From positions 1-64,000 of the forward strand of contig NZ_JADCKB010000008.1 in the NCBI RefSeq assembly GCF_014982785.1: a stretch of DNA of 64,000 nucleotides, read 5' to 3'. Below the pieces are notes generated by a model that saw only the letters and a list, made by a program, of their open reading frames with translations, was not told where the DNA came from and did no database searches. The DNA is from Ructibacterium gallinarum (GTDB taxonomy: Bacteria > Bacillota > Clostridia > Monoglobales > Monoglobaceae). Of the stretch, positions 1-7,560 are shown in pieces. Position 1 is the stretch's first letter. Every line of letters begins with the position of its first letter. The translations under genes and the position numbers were made by a program.

Positions 1-89
1 TCTATTGAAAATATTTCTACTTGATTTCGTTCTTTCTTGTTTGTTCTTAGCATTTTTATCACCCAACCTTATTTTACCACATAACAAAC

Positions 90-228
90 AAAAAGCCCAG
101 CTTTTGCTGAGCTTTTTCGACAGGCTGTAACCCACGCAAAAACGTGGGTTTATACTATAGAAAAACCCCTGTTTTCAGACGAGAGCAGGAGTTTTTCTAC
201 AGTCTGACACGTCCGAGTCTGGACGTGT
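90..228. terminator. Cluster of four terminator-like hairpins
   Basis: Four stem-loops follow each other at 90-117, 129-150, 160-197 and 207-228. The second and fourth have perfect 8-bp stems, and the first and third have one mismatch each. Hairpins 1 and 3 are each followed by TTTTTCKACAGKCTGW, and hairpin 4 is followed by a T run, which fits intrinsic termination rightward. The nearest gene (362-682) is leftward, so the cluster may also end its transcript. The two halves (hairpin, linker, hairpin) look like a duplicated unit. Confidence 0.6.
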
Positions 229-361
229 TTTTATTAATTAATATTAGATAATATTAGAATATTTAGAAAATTTTTAAAGCTTGGCTTGTCAATCAAATAA
301 CTCTTCTAAACATTATAGTTCTACAAAACCTTACACATTTTGTTAAAAAGCATAGTATTTG

Positions 362-682
362 TTAATCTCTGCTTTGCAAACCGTCAATATATGCTTTTAT
401 CTTTTCTTTGTCCGTATCACCTAACTGCCTGTAAATGTGTAAATGCTCCAACTCATCCGGGGATAAATCGCTTTCCATTATTTGCAATTTTACGTTAGAT
501 AAACCCGCTAAATAGTCAAGTGAAACATGAAAAAAATTTGCTATTTTAATTGCAGCATTGAAATCCGGCACTCTTTCGCCTGTTTCATATGCGCTGATTG
601 TAGATTGAGAAACGTTAAGTTTTTGAGCCAATCCTTCTTGATTTAGACCTCTCTGTTCTCTTAATTCTTTTAAGCGCAACAT
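362..682 (-). CDS. XRE-family HTH transcriptional regulator
   Basis: This 106-residue protein has an N-terminal Cro/C1-type helix-turn-helix (about residues 4-60, motif LAQKLNVSQSTISAYETG). It is followed by a short acidic C-terminal part of the kind that often mediates dimerisation in small phage or mobile-element repressors. The start has a clear ribosome binding site (GAGGGTGG) a few bases upstream. It is transcribed leftward toward the hairpin cluster at 90-228. It is the only one of the three XRE genes here without a divergent 215-residue partner inside the window. Its target operator was not identified. Confidence 0.9.
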   Translation of the reverse strand: MLRLKELREQRGLNQEGLAQKLNVSQSTISAYETGERVPDFNAAIKIANFFHVSLDYLAGLSNVKLQIMESDLSPDELEHLHIYRQLGDTDKEKIKAYIDGLQSRD

Positions 683-829
683 TTTACCACCCTCTCAAAT
701 AAATTTTATCGCAAATTAAAATAACAAAGTTTTACCTTTTTATAAATGACTGGGCGCATAATGCAATAATAAAATTCAATGCCTCTTTTAGAGGACAAGT
801 CAATAACAGCCTAGACCGGTGTTCTCACT

Positions 830-1162
830 TCACTTCTGATTATCTAACAGTGCATTGATTCTTTCATCAATACGAATTTGGTTTTCTTTCGATAAACGAC
901 GAAATCTTAAAATGATATCCGCTTCTTTTGGGGTAAAATTTTCTGTGGTATAAGGATTAGGTATGCTGGATATACCAAGCAAATAGTCGGTACTCACATG
1001 GAAAAGTTCAGCAAATTTGATTAACGTATCTATGCTTGGTTGTGTTAATCCTTTTTCATACTTAGAAATAGCACTTGATTTTAGTGCAACCTTTTCAGCA
1101 AGCTCTGTTTGTTTTAGGTTCGCGTTTTCTCTTAGTTCGTATAATCTCGTTGCAAAATCCAT
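830..1162 (-). CDS. XRE-family repressor, module 1
   Basis: This 110-residue Cro/C1-type regulator has its HTH at about residues 5-60 (motif LAEKVALKSSAISKYEKG). The ATG at 1162 was chosen over one four codons upstream because the upstream codon lies directly on the Shine-Dalgarno-like AAGGATGGTG. The gene is divergent from the 215-residue dual-HTH gene at 1376, and the 213-bp spacer holds inverted repeats and a good promoter. The most likely role is to repress both genes. The family assignment is firm and the target is inferred. Confidence 0.88.
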   Translation of the reverse strand: MDFATRLYELRENANLKQTELAEKVALKSSAISKYEKGLTQPSIDTLIKFAELFHVSTDYLLGISSIPNPYTTENFTPKEADIILRFRRLSKENQIRIDERINALLDNQK

Positions 1163-1216
1163 ATAAGACACCATCCTTATCTTTTAAAGATAAGCAAATC
1201 ATATCATTTCTTTTTG

Positions 1217-1324
1217 AGAGAATGTTGATATTCTCTTAATGCGATAAAATATCTTGACAAAATCTTTTTAAGAATATAATATTATCTTATTAAGAAAATT
1301 ATACAAACATTCGTCGCATTAAGA
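1217..1324 (+). promoter_or_regulatory. Divergent promoter/operator region, module 1
   Basis: A promoter TTGACA (1254-1259) and TAATAT (1277-1282), with a 17-bp spacer, points toward the gene at 1376. It is bracketed by two inverted copies of an 11-mer, TCTTAATGCGA at 1234-1244 and its complement at 1314-1324. A 7-bp inverted repeat AGAGAAT/ATTCTCT lies at 1217-1236. The layout suits repressor binding on both sides of the promoter by the XRE protein encoded at 830-1162. Confidence 0.55.
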
Positions 1325-1375
1325 TTATGAAAAATGCAAGTATGGATAATTCATGAATGAAAGGGAGAGATTGAT

Positions 1376-2023
1376 ATGTTAAAAGATATTCCATATGACG
1401 TAATCAAACAGGACAAGCGTGCCTATGAGATCCTGTTGCTTCGGGATCAGCACGGCAATACATTTGCCAATATCGCAAAAGAGTTTGATATATCTGTTTC
1501 AAGAACAGTACAAATATACAACAAAGTAAAACTGAAACAAATACACCTATACATCAATCACATTGCGGCAGTGGCTGAAGATGAAAGTTTTTCTCAAATT
1601 AAAAATGTATATCACAGCGCTTATGAATGCTATCAAGACTGGATATATGCCTGCGCATATTTGGAAAAGAAATATCAAGATATTTTGACTGCATATCGAG
1701 ACGGGGAGCCCGGTATGCCGGCACAGTTCATCAAAAACCTGCCCCCATATAAATCCAAGCTGAGCAAAAAAACAGTGGATCGCGTCATCGAACTGCGGGA
1801 CAAGAAAAAAGCTTCCTTTACAGCAATCGCAAAGGAGTTGCACCTGACCCAGGCAAAGGCACGGCATACATATGAAATGTTTTATCACAAAAAGGTGCTT
1901 GCCCTGATCAACGAGTTACAGAAAAAGGCAGAAAACGAAGAGGAAAAGGAAGCCATATGGGATTATTATTTTAAAATATGCTTTTCTTCTAAAAAACGCT
2001 ATGATATGCTGACCCAAAAATAA
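1376..2023 (+). CDS. Dual-HTH protein of unknown function, copy 1
   Basis: I do not recognise a named family. The 215 residues contain two similar blocks. Residues 22-61 and 140-179 align without gaps with 12 of 40 identities, sharing LRD, F, IAKE, Y, K and LIN-type positions. Both blocks look like sigma-region-4-type or resolvase-type HTH motifs. Each is followed by a helical part with a Y-x(n)-C-x(n)-KKY-x-x-LT-like pattern (about 79-106 and 194-213). It is probably a DNA-binding protein with two recognition helices. An excellent ribosome binding site (AAGGGAGAG) precedes the ATG. It is divergent from the XRE gene at 830-1162 and is 91% identical to the gene at 2608. Confidence 0.75.
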   Translation: MLKDIPYDVIKQDKRAYEILLLRDQHGNTFANIAKEFDISVSRTVQIYNKVKLKQIHLYINHIAAVAEDESFSQIKNVYHSAYECYQDWIYACAYLEKKYQDILTAYRDGEPGMPAQFIKNLPPYKSKLSKKTVDRVIELRDKKKASFTAIAKELHLTQAKARHTYEMFYHKKVLALINELQKKAENEEEKEAIWDYYFKICFSSKKRYDMLTQK

Positions 2024-2085
2024 TCTGCAGATTCTGTCACGGGCAGGCGCGGAGATTTTTCAAACACAGACGCCCTGCCCTGACA
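1376..2085 (+). repeat. Tandem duplication, unit 1
   Basis: The gene at 1376-2023 and its 3' tail to 2085 recur at 2608-3317, offset by exactly 1232 bp. The tail contains a hairpin (GGGCAGGCG at 2041-2049 with CGCCCTGCCC at 2071-2080). The identity is highest from the middle of the gene to the end of the tail and falls in the first HTH. Upstream sequence, including the divergent repressor gene, is not conserved. Confidence 0.9.
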
Positions 2086-2142
2086 GCGCAAATAATTACT
2101 GCAAAAGGAATGGTTTGCAAACTTTATAAATACAACGCAAAA

Positions 2143-2460
2143 TTACTGTTCTTTTTCATTGAGCCGGTCAATCAATGTAATCAAAATATTTAAATCCTTT
2201 TCATCCATATTTTTAATACCATCCATGGCCTTTTGAACAAGCATCGGCTCTTTGATCTCATCATCAAAAAATTCTTTCGGCGTTATTTCAAAATATTCGC
2301 ACATAAATAAAAATTCACCAAGAGAAGGCAGTGACCTGCCGGAGGTTATGCTTTGTATATAGCTTTTGCTGTGCCCCATATCGGTACTCATTTTATATTC
2401 TGAAACACCTTTTTTGAGCCTTAATTCAGAAATCCTGTCACGTATAAATTTTTCATACAT
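2143..2460 (-). CDS. XRE-family repressor, module 2
   Basis: This 105-residue protein has an HTH_3-type motif at about residues 8-62 (TDMGHSKSYIQSITSGRSLP) and a C-terminal helical tail. A good ribosome binding site (AAGGGTG) precedes the ATG. It is divergent from the second 215-residue gene and sits next to a perfect 12-bp inverted repeat (2491-2524). It is only distantly similar to the module 1 repressor, so the two modules appear to carry different repressors in front of nearly identical partner genes. Confidence 0.88.
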   Translation of the reverse strand: MYEKFIRDRISELRLKKGVSEYKMSTDMGHSKSYIQSITSGRSLPSLGEFLFMCEYFEITPKEFFDDEIKEPMLVQKAMDGIKNMDEKDLNILITLIDRLNEKEQ

Positions 2461-2490
2461 GTTATCACCCTTTTTTATTGTATGCTCATT

Positions 2491-2556
2491 TAATCGGTAA
2501 TTATAACGATTAAATTACCGATTATACTTGCATATTCATAAAATAAGCGGTATAAT
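2491..2556 (+). promoter_or_regulatory. Operator and promoter, module 2
   Basis: A perfect inverted repeat TAATCGGTAATT (2491-2502) and AATTACCGATTA (2513-2524) has its half-site centres about 22 bp apart, roughly two helical turns. Immediately downstream are TTGCAT (2528-2533) and TATAAT (2551-2556) with a 17-bp spacer, directed toward the gene at 2608. This is a strong candidate operator for the XRE protein encoded at 2143-2460. Confidence 0.65.
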
Positions 2557-2607
2557 TTACTAACATGAGATATTTGTATTAGTATAATTAAAAAAGGAGA
2601 GGTCAAT

Positions 2608-3255
2608 ATGTTAAAAGATATTCCGTATGACGTAATCAAACAGGACAAGCGTGCCTATGAAATTATGCTGATTCGGGATCAGCACGGCAGTTCCTTTGCC
2701 AAGATTGCAAAAGAGTTTGATATATCTGCTTCAAGAGTAATTCATTTATACTATAAAGTGAAACTAAAACAAATACATCTGTACATCAATCACATTGCGG
2801 CAGTGGCTGAAGGTGAAGATTTTTCTCAAATGAAAAATTTATATCACAGCGCTTATGAATGCTATCAAGACTGGATATATGCCTGCGCATATTTGGAAAA
2901 GAAATATCAAGATATTTTGACTGCATATCGAGACGGGGAGCCCGGTATGCCGGCACAGTTCATCAAAAACCTGCCCCCATATAAATCCAAGCTGAGCAAA
3001 AAAACAGTGGATCGCGTCATCGAACTGCGGGACAAAGAAAAAGCGTCCTTTGCGGCGATTGCAAAGGAACTGCGTCTGACGCAGGCAAAGGCACGGCATA
3101 CATATGAAATGTTTTATCATGAAAAGGTGCTTGCCCTTATCAACGAGTTGCAGAAAAAGGCAGAAAACGAAGAGGAAAAAGAGGCCATATGGGATTATTA
3201 TTTTAAAATATGCTTTTCTTCTAAAAAACGCTATGATATGCTGACCCAAAAATAA
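2608..3255 (+). CDS. Dual-HTH protein of unknown function, copy 2
   Basis: This is a 215-residue paralogue of the protein at 1376 with the same two-repeat architecture. By my count 19 residues differ. Six of them fall within residues 41-49, the recognition-helix region of the first HTH, whereas residues 79-143 are identical. The start is backed by AAAAGGAGAGG eight bases upstream. It is transcribed from the promoter at 2528-2556, divergent from the XRE gene at 2143-2460. The function is unknown. The clustered changes suggest an altered DNA target for HTH 1. Confidence 0.75.
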   Translation: MLKDIPYDVIKQDKRAYEIMLIRDQHGSSFAKIAKEFDISASRVIHLYYKVKLKQIHLYINHIAAVAEGEDFSQMKNLYHSAYECYQDWIYACAYLEKKYQDILTAYRDGEPGMPAQFIKNLPPYKSKLSKKTVDRVIELRDKEKASFAAIAKELRLTQAKARHTYEMFYHEKVLALINELQKKAENEEEKEAIWDYYFKICFSSKKRYDMLTQK

Positions 3256-3317
3256 TCTGCAGATTCTGTCACGGGCAGGCGCGGAGATTTTTCAAACACA
3301 GACGCCCTGCCCTGACA
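2608..3317 (+). repeat. Tandem duplication, unit 2
   Basis: Second copy of the unit at 1376-2085, including the 3' hairpin (arms 3273-3281 and 3303-3312). The similarity stops at 3317, after which the hairpin-rich non-coding region begins. Confidence 0.9.
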
Positions 3318-3966
3318 AAGAAAAATTTTGCTTCAACGCGGCTTTCGCGAACAATATAGATACCACCGCGCCGCAGGCGCATATTCGTGAAAAAGCGGCA
3401 GTGAACCACATGAGCGCGCTTGCAAGCCAATAGCTGACGTGAACGTACTTTTTCACGAAAAAGGAAGAACGGAGCAAAGGCCATGATTTCACAGGGCTCC
3501 CGCAAAAGCGGACGGGCACTTATTTTTCGCCCAACCTGCGGCTTCGGGCTGAAATGACATTTTTCCTCAAACTTGTTCGGCAGTGGTGAAGCGTTTACGC
3601 TTCTGGGCAAAGCGCAAATAGCGCAGTCCATTTCGGCGATATATCTGCACAAAAATTTCATTTTGAATAATGCGCCGAACCCGGTTCCGTCATGCCTCTC
3701 CCGGACGGCATGGAAATGAAATTTTTGCGCTTTGGCGCCCGGGTTCTTCGGGCGCAGGGCTCCCAAAAAATGGCCGGGTAGGCGCCGGCATTTTTTTGGG
3801 AAGGAGGAGGAACGACGGAGCGCGTGACTGATTTTTCTTTATAAAGAAAAATCGGAACGGAGCATAGTCCGTTCCGACGTGGCAAAGCACGTTAATTATA
3901 ATAAACGGCACCTTATTTGATAATTTTGCGCCCCATTTACTCAAAATACACCTCACATAAAGACAG
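3318..3966. other. Hairpin-rich region without a convincing gene
   Basis: About 650 bases hold no ORF with a good ribosome binding site or a recognisable protein. There are many short perfect stem-loops: GAAGCG/CGCTTC at 3588-3603, a 7-bp stem around GCGCCCG/CGGGCGC near 3736-3756, a perfect 10-bp stem at 3852-3877 and a short ACGTG/CACGT stem right after it. Phrases such as CAGGGCTCCC and GGA(n)AACGGAGC occur twice. It resembles a degenerate intergenic repeat rather than coding DNA. Confidence 0.5.
3852..3877. other. Perfect 10-bp stem-loop
   Basis: TCGGAACGGA (3852-3861) pairs perfectly with TCCGTTCCGA (3868-3877) around the loop GCATAG. It is followed by A/T-rich sequence but no clean T run. 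It could be a transcript end, a protein-binding palindrome or part of the surrounding repeat. Confidence 0.6.
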
Positions 3967-3970
3967 CAAA

Positions 3971-4011
3971 ATGTCCATGAGCTGTAGCATAAGACTCATG
4001 GGCATTTTTTT
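3971..4011. terminator. Bidirectional terminator at the end of the recombinase operon
   Basis: Arms at 3971-3981 (ATGTCCATGAG) and 3995-4005 (CTCATGGGCAT) pair over 11 bp with one wobble. Seven T residues follow on the plus strand and a shorter T run on the minus strand. It lies directly beyond the stop codon of the second recombinase, so it can end that leftward transcript and also block rightward read-through. Confidence 0.75.
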
Positions 4012-5587
4012 ATATCTCAAGCTTTTCTCCATTCCAGAATTGGAAGGTCAACTTGCCGTCAGGGTGGACAATCACCTGATGAACAGCCATCATCCAGAGC
4101 TGCTCGTCAAACACCTCTATGGCGTTGCCAAATTCGCTGACCTCAAACATGAACCCGCCGATAAAATCCGCCTTTTCTTTTCTCTCCGTTTTCTCTTTTT
4201 CCAAAACTTCTATTTTACTCTTTAGCTGTTCATAATCTTCTACATAACCATTGTAACGTTTTAGGTACTCTGTTTGATTTAATGCTACTTGAGCATTCTC
4301 GTTGACGCATTTTCTAACCAATTCAGTCAGGACCTCCAGCTCTCGATACAAGCGATCCAGCTTTGTGTTTAAATCGGTGCAATCGCAAATAGCGTCCTGC
4401 ATGACCCTGCAATTTTCCAAAAGGGTATCTTTCTCAAACACAAGCATATTATACGCCCATAAAAACTTTTGCTTTATTTCATCCTCTGTAACGTGAGGTG
4501 TACTGCATTTGTGCGGTTCCTTAAATTTACCGTTGCACTGCCAGATTGTTTTGCGGTATTTGGTATTGGACTGCCATACTTTAGGACCAAAAAACGAACC
4601 GCAATCCGCACAGATGAGCTTTGCTGACAACACGCTTTTTCCGCTGTAATTCTTTCCGAGCTTTTTTCTCCGCGCAATTTCCGCCTGAACCCAATCAAAC
4701 TCGATAGGGTTTATAATTGGTTCATGGCTGTTTTCGATATAGTATTGAGGAACCTCACCCTCGTTTAATTTCTTTTTCTTGGTTAAAAAATCCACTGTAA
4801 AGGTTTTCTGGAGCCGTGCATCCCCTTTGTATTTTTCGTTTGTTAAAATACTCAGAACAGTGCTTGGATGCCACACTGTTTTCCCAGCAGGCGTTGGGAT
4901 TCCTTCACTGGTAAAAATCTGCGCTATTAGGTACGGCGTTTTGCCTCGCATAAACAGGGAATAAAGCCTGCGTGCGACTTTTGCCTGTTCATCTACAATT
5001 TTAGGCAGGTTATCTTTTCCTTTTTCAAATCCAAGGAAGTTTTTGTAAGCAAGGCTTATTTTTCCGTCTGCAAACCGTTTTCTTTGCCCCCAAGTAACAT
5101 TCTCGGAAATAGAACGGCTTTCCTCCTGGGCGATACTGGACATAATCGTGATCAAAAGTTCACCCTTGCTATCGAGCGTATAGATGTTTTCCTTTTCAAA
5201 ATAAATCTCGACGCCATGTGCTTTTAGCTTGCGCACAGTAACCAGGCTGTCCACGGTGTTGCGCGCAAACCTGCTGACAGACTTTGTGACAATAAGGTCT
5301 ATTTTTCCATCCAAAGCGTCTTTGACCATATCTTTAAAACCATCACGGCGCTTTGTATTTACGGCAGTAATACCCTCGTCCGTATAGACTTTTACAAATT
5401 CCCATTCTGGCTTGGACTGGATATATTTTGTGTAATGTTCCACTTGCGCAGCGTAACTGGTTTTTTGTTCTTTGCTGTCAGTAGAGACGCGGGCATAGGC
5501 AGCCACTTTTTTCCGTGCTGCCGCATGAAGCGCCGCTCCTGTCCAGGGCTGTATGCTCGGCGGTATTACGGTTACTTTTCTTGCCAT
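4010..5587 (-). CDS. Large serine recombinase (second of pair)
   Basis: This 525-residue site-specific DNA recombinase starts with a resolvase catalytic domain (about 26-175) containing YARVST with the nucleophile Ser35 and the IVTKSVSRFARN motif. A Recombinase domain follows (about 200-310), then a zinc ribbon (CADC and later C-x-C positions near 325-375) and a coiled-coil-rich C-terminal part with many Glu/Lys residues. It overlaps the upstream recombinase gene by 16 bp, so the two are co-translated. It probably integrates or excises the prophage, alone or together with its partner. It ends at the terminator at 3971-4011. Confidence 0.93.
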   Translation of the reverse strand: MARKVTVIPPSIQPWTGAALHAAARKKVAAYARVSTDSKEQKTSYAAQVEHYTKYIQSKPEWEFVKVYTDEGITAVNTKRRDGFKDMVKDALDGKIDLIVTKSVSRFARNTVDSLVTVRKLKAHGVEIYFEKENIYTLDSKGELLITIMSSIAQEESRSISENVTWGQRKRFADGKISLAYKNFLGFEKGKDNLPKIVDEQAKVARRLYSLFMRGKTPYLIAQIFTSEGIPTPAGKTVWHPSTVLSILTNEKYKGDARLQKTFTVDFLTKKKKLNEGEVPQYYIENSHEPIINPIEFDWVQAEIARRKKLGKNYSGKSVLSAKLICADCGSFFGPKVWQSNTKYRKTIWQCNGKFKEPHKCSTPHVTEDEIKQKFLWAYNMLVFEKDTLLENCRVMQDAICDCTDLNTKLDRLYRELEVLTELVRKCVNENAQVALNQTEYLKRYNGYVEDYEQLKSKIEVLEKEKTERKEKADFIGGFMFEVSEFGNAIEVFDEQLWMMAVHQVIVHPDGKLTFQFWNGEKLEI

Positions 5588-6891
5588 ACGCTTTCACCTC
5601 TATGTCTTTTTAATGCTTTTTGGCGGGCCGCTTCTTTCATTTCCGGTGTCCAGCTATCCTTTCTGGAACGGTCAGCCCACACTTTTTCTATATGGCGCCC
5701 ATTCTTAAATTCAAAAACCAGATGATTAGGCTGTGGAACGATGATTCTCCGAATCTGTTCTGAAACCGCTTGCGGATCGAATGCCGCCATTTGCAAAACT
5801 TCTGCCGTGACTTTGGAGAGGGTATCATCAGGTATTTTCTTTCCAAAGCAAACATCTTTCCCATCCGAAATATATGTAGGGCAATTCCAGCCGACAGAAC
5901 CGTTTGTAGTCACCTTTCTGTAATTCTTTCCACAATGCGGGCAGTAAATAAGGCTGGTAAAAACAGAATGGGTGATGGGCTTAGCAGGCTTTCGGTTCCG
6001 TTTTCGCTCCTCAAGAATGCGTTGCGCTTTTTCAAACTTCTCGCTGTCCACGATACCGGTATGTGTACCCTCGGCATAGTACATTGGCAACTCTCCCCGG
6101 TTCTTGACAAGTTTCTTATCCAGATGGTTGTTGCGGTATTTTTTCTGACCAAGGGAATCTCCCACATTTTTTTCATTTTTTATAATTTCAATCACGCGCG
6201 TTGCTGTCCATTTACCGCCCAAAACGCCGCGTATCCCTCTTCTCTCCAGGTCTTTTGCTATGCTGCTGCAGCTTTCATAGGCAAGCAGCCGGTCATAAAG
6301 CTCATCGACAATAGTCGCCTGTTTCGGGTGTGGGAGCATGGAGCCCTTTTCAACATGGAACCCATACATAAACCGAATGTTTACCAGTTCCCCCTTTTCA
6401 AAGGCTTTCCGAATCTGCCATTTCTGATTTTCACTCGCCGACAGGCTTTCCTCCTGGGCGTAGGAAGCGAGCAGTGTAAGCAGAAATTCGCCTTCCGTGC
6501 TAATGGAATGAATATTTTGCTCCTCGAAAAATACATCCACACCCATAGCTTTCAGTTCCCTGACCGTTTCCAGCAGTGTAACCGTGTTCCGTGCAAATCG
6601 GGATATGGATTTTGTAATAACCATATCAATTCTCCCGGCCCGGCATTCAGCAAGTAAATCTTGAAACCCCTGCCGCGATTCCTTAGTACCTGTCTTTGCC
6701 TCATCCGAATAAACACCGCGATAAATCCAGCCGTTATGCGACTGAATCATCTGGCTGTAATAACTGATTTGTGCGGAAAGTGAATGGAGCATAGCGTCCT
6801 TTTCACTGGATACGCGCGCATAGGCGGCAACCTGTTTTGCCTTTGGCAAAGACGGGATTTTAACGTCCAATTTTTTAATGTCTCTTTGCAT
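5572..6891 (-). CDS. Large serine recombinase (first of pair)
   Basis: This 439-residue recombinase has the catalytic motif YARVSS (Ser28), the IVITKSISRFARN-type helix, a Recombinase domain (about 180-290) and a zinc ribbon (CPHC and two later cysteines). The start at 6891 is preferred because AAAGGAGG lies 7 bases upstream. An ATG two codons earlier is too close to it. It shares domain order with the 525-residue neighbour but is shorter at the C-terminus. Paired adjacent serine recombinases are known in clostridial mobile elements, and whether both are needed here cannot be read from sequence. Confidence 0.92.
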   Translation of the reverse strand: MQRDIKKLDVKIPSLPKAKQVAAYARVSSEKDAMLHSLSAQISYYSQMIQSHNGWIYRGVYSDEAKTGTKESRQGFQDLLAECRAGRIDMVITKSISRFARNTVTLLETVRELKAMGVDVFFEEQNIHSISTEGEFLLTLLASYAQEESLSASENQKWQIRKAFEKGELVNIRFMYGFHVEKGSMLPHPKQATIVDELYDRLLAYESCSSIAKDLERRGIRGVLGGKWTATRVIEIIKNEKNVGDSLGQKKYRNNHLDKKLVKNRGELPMYYAEGTHTGIVDSEKFEKAQRILEERKRNRKPAKPITHSVFTSLIYCPHCGKNYRKVTTNGSVGWNCPTYISDGKDVCFGKKIPDDTLSKVTAEVLQMAAFDPQAVSEQIRRIIVPQPNHLVFEFKNGRHIEKVWADRSRKDSWTPEMKEAARQKALKRHRGESVWQEK

Positions 6892-6941
6892 TGTCATACC
6901 TCCTTTCCAGTATGTCATATTACCTCTAACCCTTTGATATA

Positions 6942-7112
6942 TCAAGGAATTTCCCGGTATAAACTGCACGAATTTATGCCTTTTTTTCGGGCAATTATTT
7001 TATCAATTTGAGCGTAGTCTTTTGCCGAAATAATCCCCTGACGCAGCATGGCTTTTGCCAGCAGCATAATCTGTTTATATTCGCAGACCCTTGCATAGTA
7101 TCCGTCATGCAT
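6942..7112 (-). CDS. SHOCT-like small protein
   Basis: This 56-residue protein begins MHDGYYARVCEYKQIMLLAK and continues with a short helical hairpin of the type GIISAKDYAQIDKIIARKKG. That resembles the short C-terminal (SHOCT) domain found next to recombinases in clostridial elements. Its ATG overlaps the stop of the zinc-finger gene (7105-7494), so it is translationally coupled, and it precedes the recombinase pair by about 50 bp. It is too short for ordinary ORF filters. The role is unknown; it may be a recombination-directionality or accessory factor, but that is inference. Confidence 0.75.
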   Translation of the reverse strand: MHDGYYARVCEYKQIMLLAKAMLRQGIISAKDYAQIDKIIARKKGINSCSLYREIP

Positions 7113-7494
7113 TGCCCGTCACCCCTTTGCGGGAAAGGTCATAACAATGTCTGGAACAAAATTTTCTCTTATTATTTCCGTAGCTTTCAAATTCCCGCCC
7201 GCAGTATTTGCAGATAAGGGAATAATAGGCTTTGCGGTTTCCTGCTGAAGGATGCGCGTTCCACCACTTCATCCTGCACCGATCAGAGCAAAACTGTTTT
7301 TCTTTTCTGTGCGGCATTTGCCGGACCGCACGTCCGCACTGTTTACACGCTTTTGCATTCTTAGCAAGATGCCGCTGACAATAGGACTTTATCGTGTTAG
7401 GGGAAATCCCTGTAATGACGGCAATTCGTCTGTATCCGAGTCCCTGGCAGTATAGTGTTAACACTTTTTGTTTTTCCTGTTCTTTCAATCTCAT
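7105..7494 (-). CDS. HTH plus double zinc-finger DNA-binding protein
   Basis: This 129-residue protein has an N-terminal HTH (about 4-42, YRRIAVITGISPNTIKSYCQ) of the sigma-region-4 or transposase type. Two Cys4 fingers follow, C50/C53/C69/C73 and C95/C98/C113/C117, each with a CxxC-x(14-15)-CxxxC spacing. It is the first gene of the leftward integration cassette, just 29 bp from the promoter-like repeat at 7523-7555, and it has a GTGAGG ribosome binding site. It could regulate the recombinases or bind the attachment site. The function is not established. Confidence 0.75.
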   Translation of the reverse strand: MRLKEQEKQKVLTLYCQGLGYRRIAVITGISPNTIKSYCQRHLAKNAKACKQCGRAVRQMPHRKEKQFCSDRCRMKWWNAHPSAGNRKAYYSLICKYCGREFESYGNNKRKFCSRHCYDLSRKGVTGNA

Positions 7495-7522
7495 AGCCTC
7501 ACTTTCATAAATGTTGTTTCAT

Positions 7523-7555
7523 AATAAGGCCACGGAATCATGAAAATATGAGGTT
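7523..7555 (-). promoter_or_regulatory. Two-block promoter-like motif, copy A
   Basis: Read on the minus strand, AACCTCATATTTT, 7 variable bases and CCGTGGCCTTAT match the copy at 44113-44145 perfectly in both blocks. The CCTCAT and CCTTAT cores are separated by 18 bp, like -35 and -10 elements. The start codon of the cassette's first gene lies about 29 bp downstream. Its probable reader is the sigma-like factor encoded at 44148-44534. Confidence 0.55.
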
Positions 7556-7560
7556 CTTTG

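Noticed and set aside
3269-3766. Leftward ORFs of 165, 75 and 88 codons in the hairpin-rich region
   Set aside because: They overlap each other in different frames, have no ribosome binding site, are rich in Cys/Arg/Trp in a way typical of translated structured DNA, and no family was recognised.
5770-6657. Long plus-strand ORF (295 codons) opposite the first recombinase
   Set aside because: It is antisense to a gene with intact catalytic and zinc-ribbon motifs and has no ribosome binding site or family signature.
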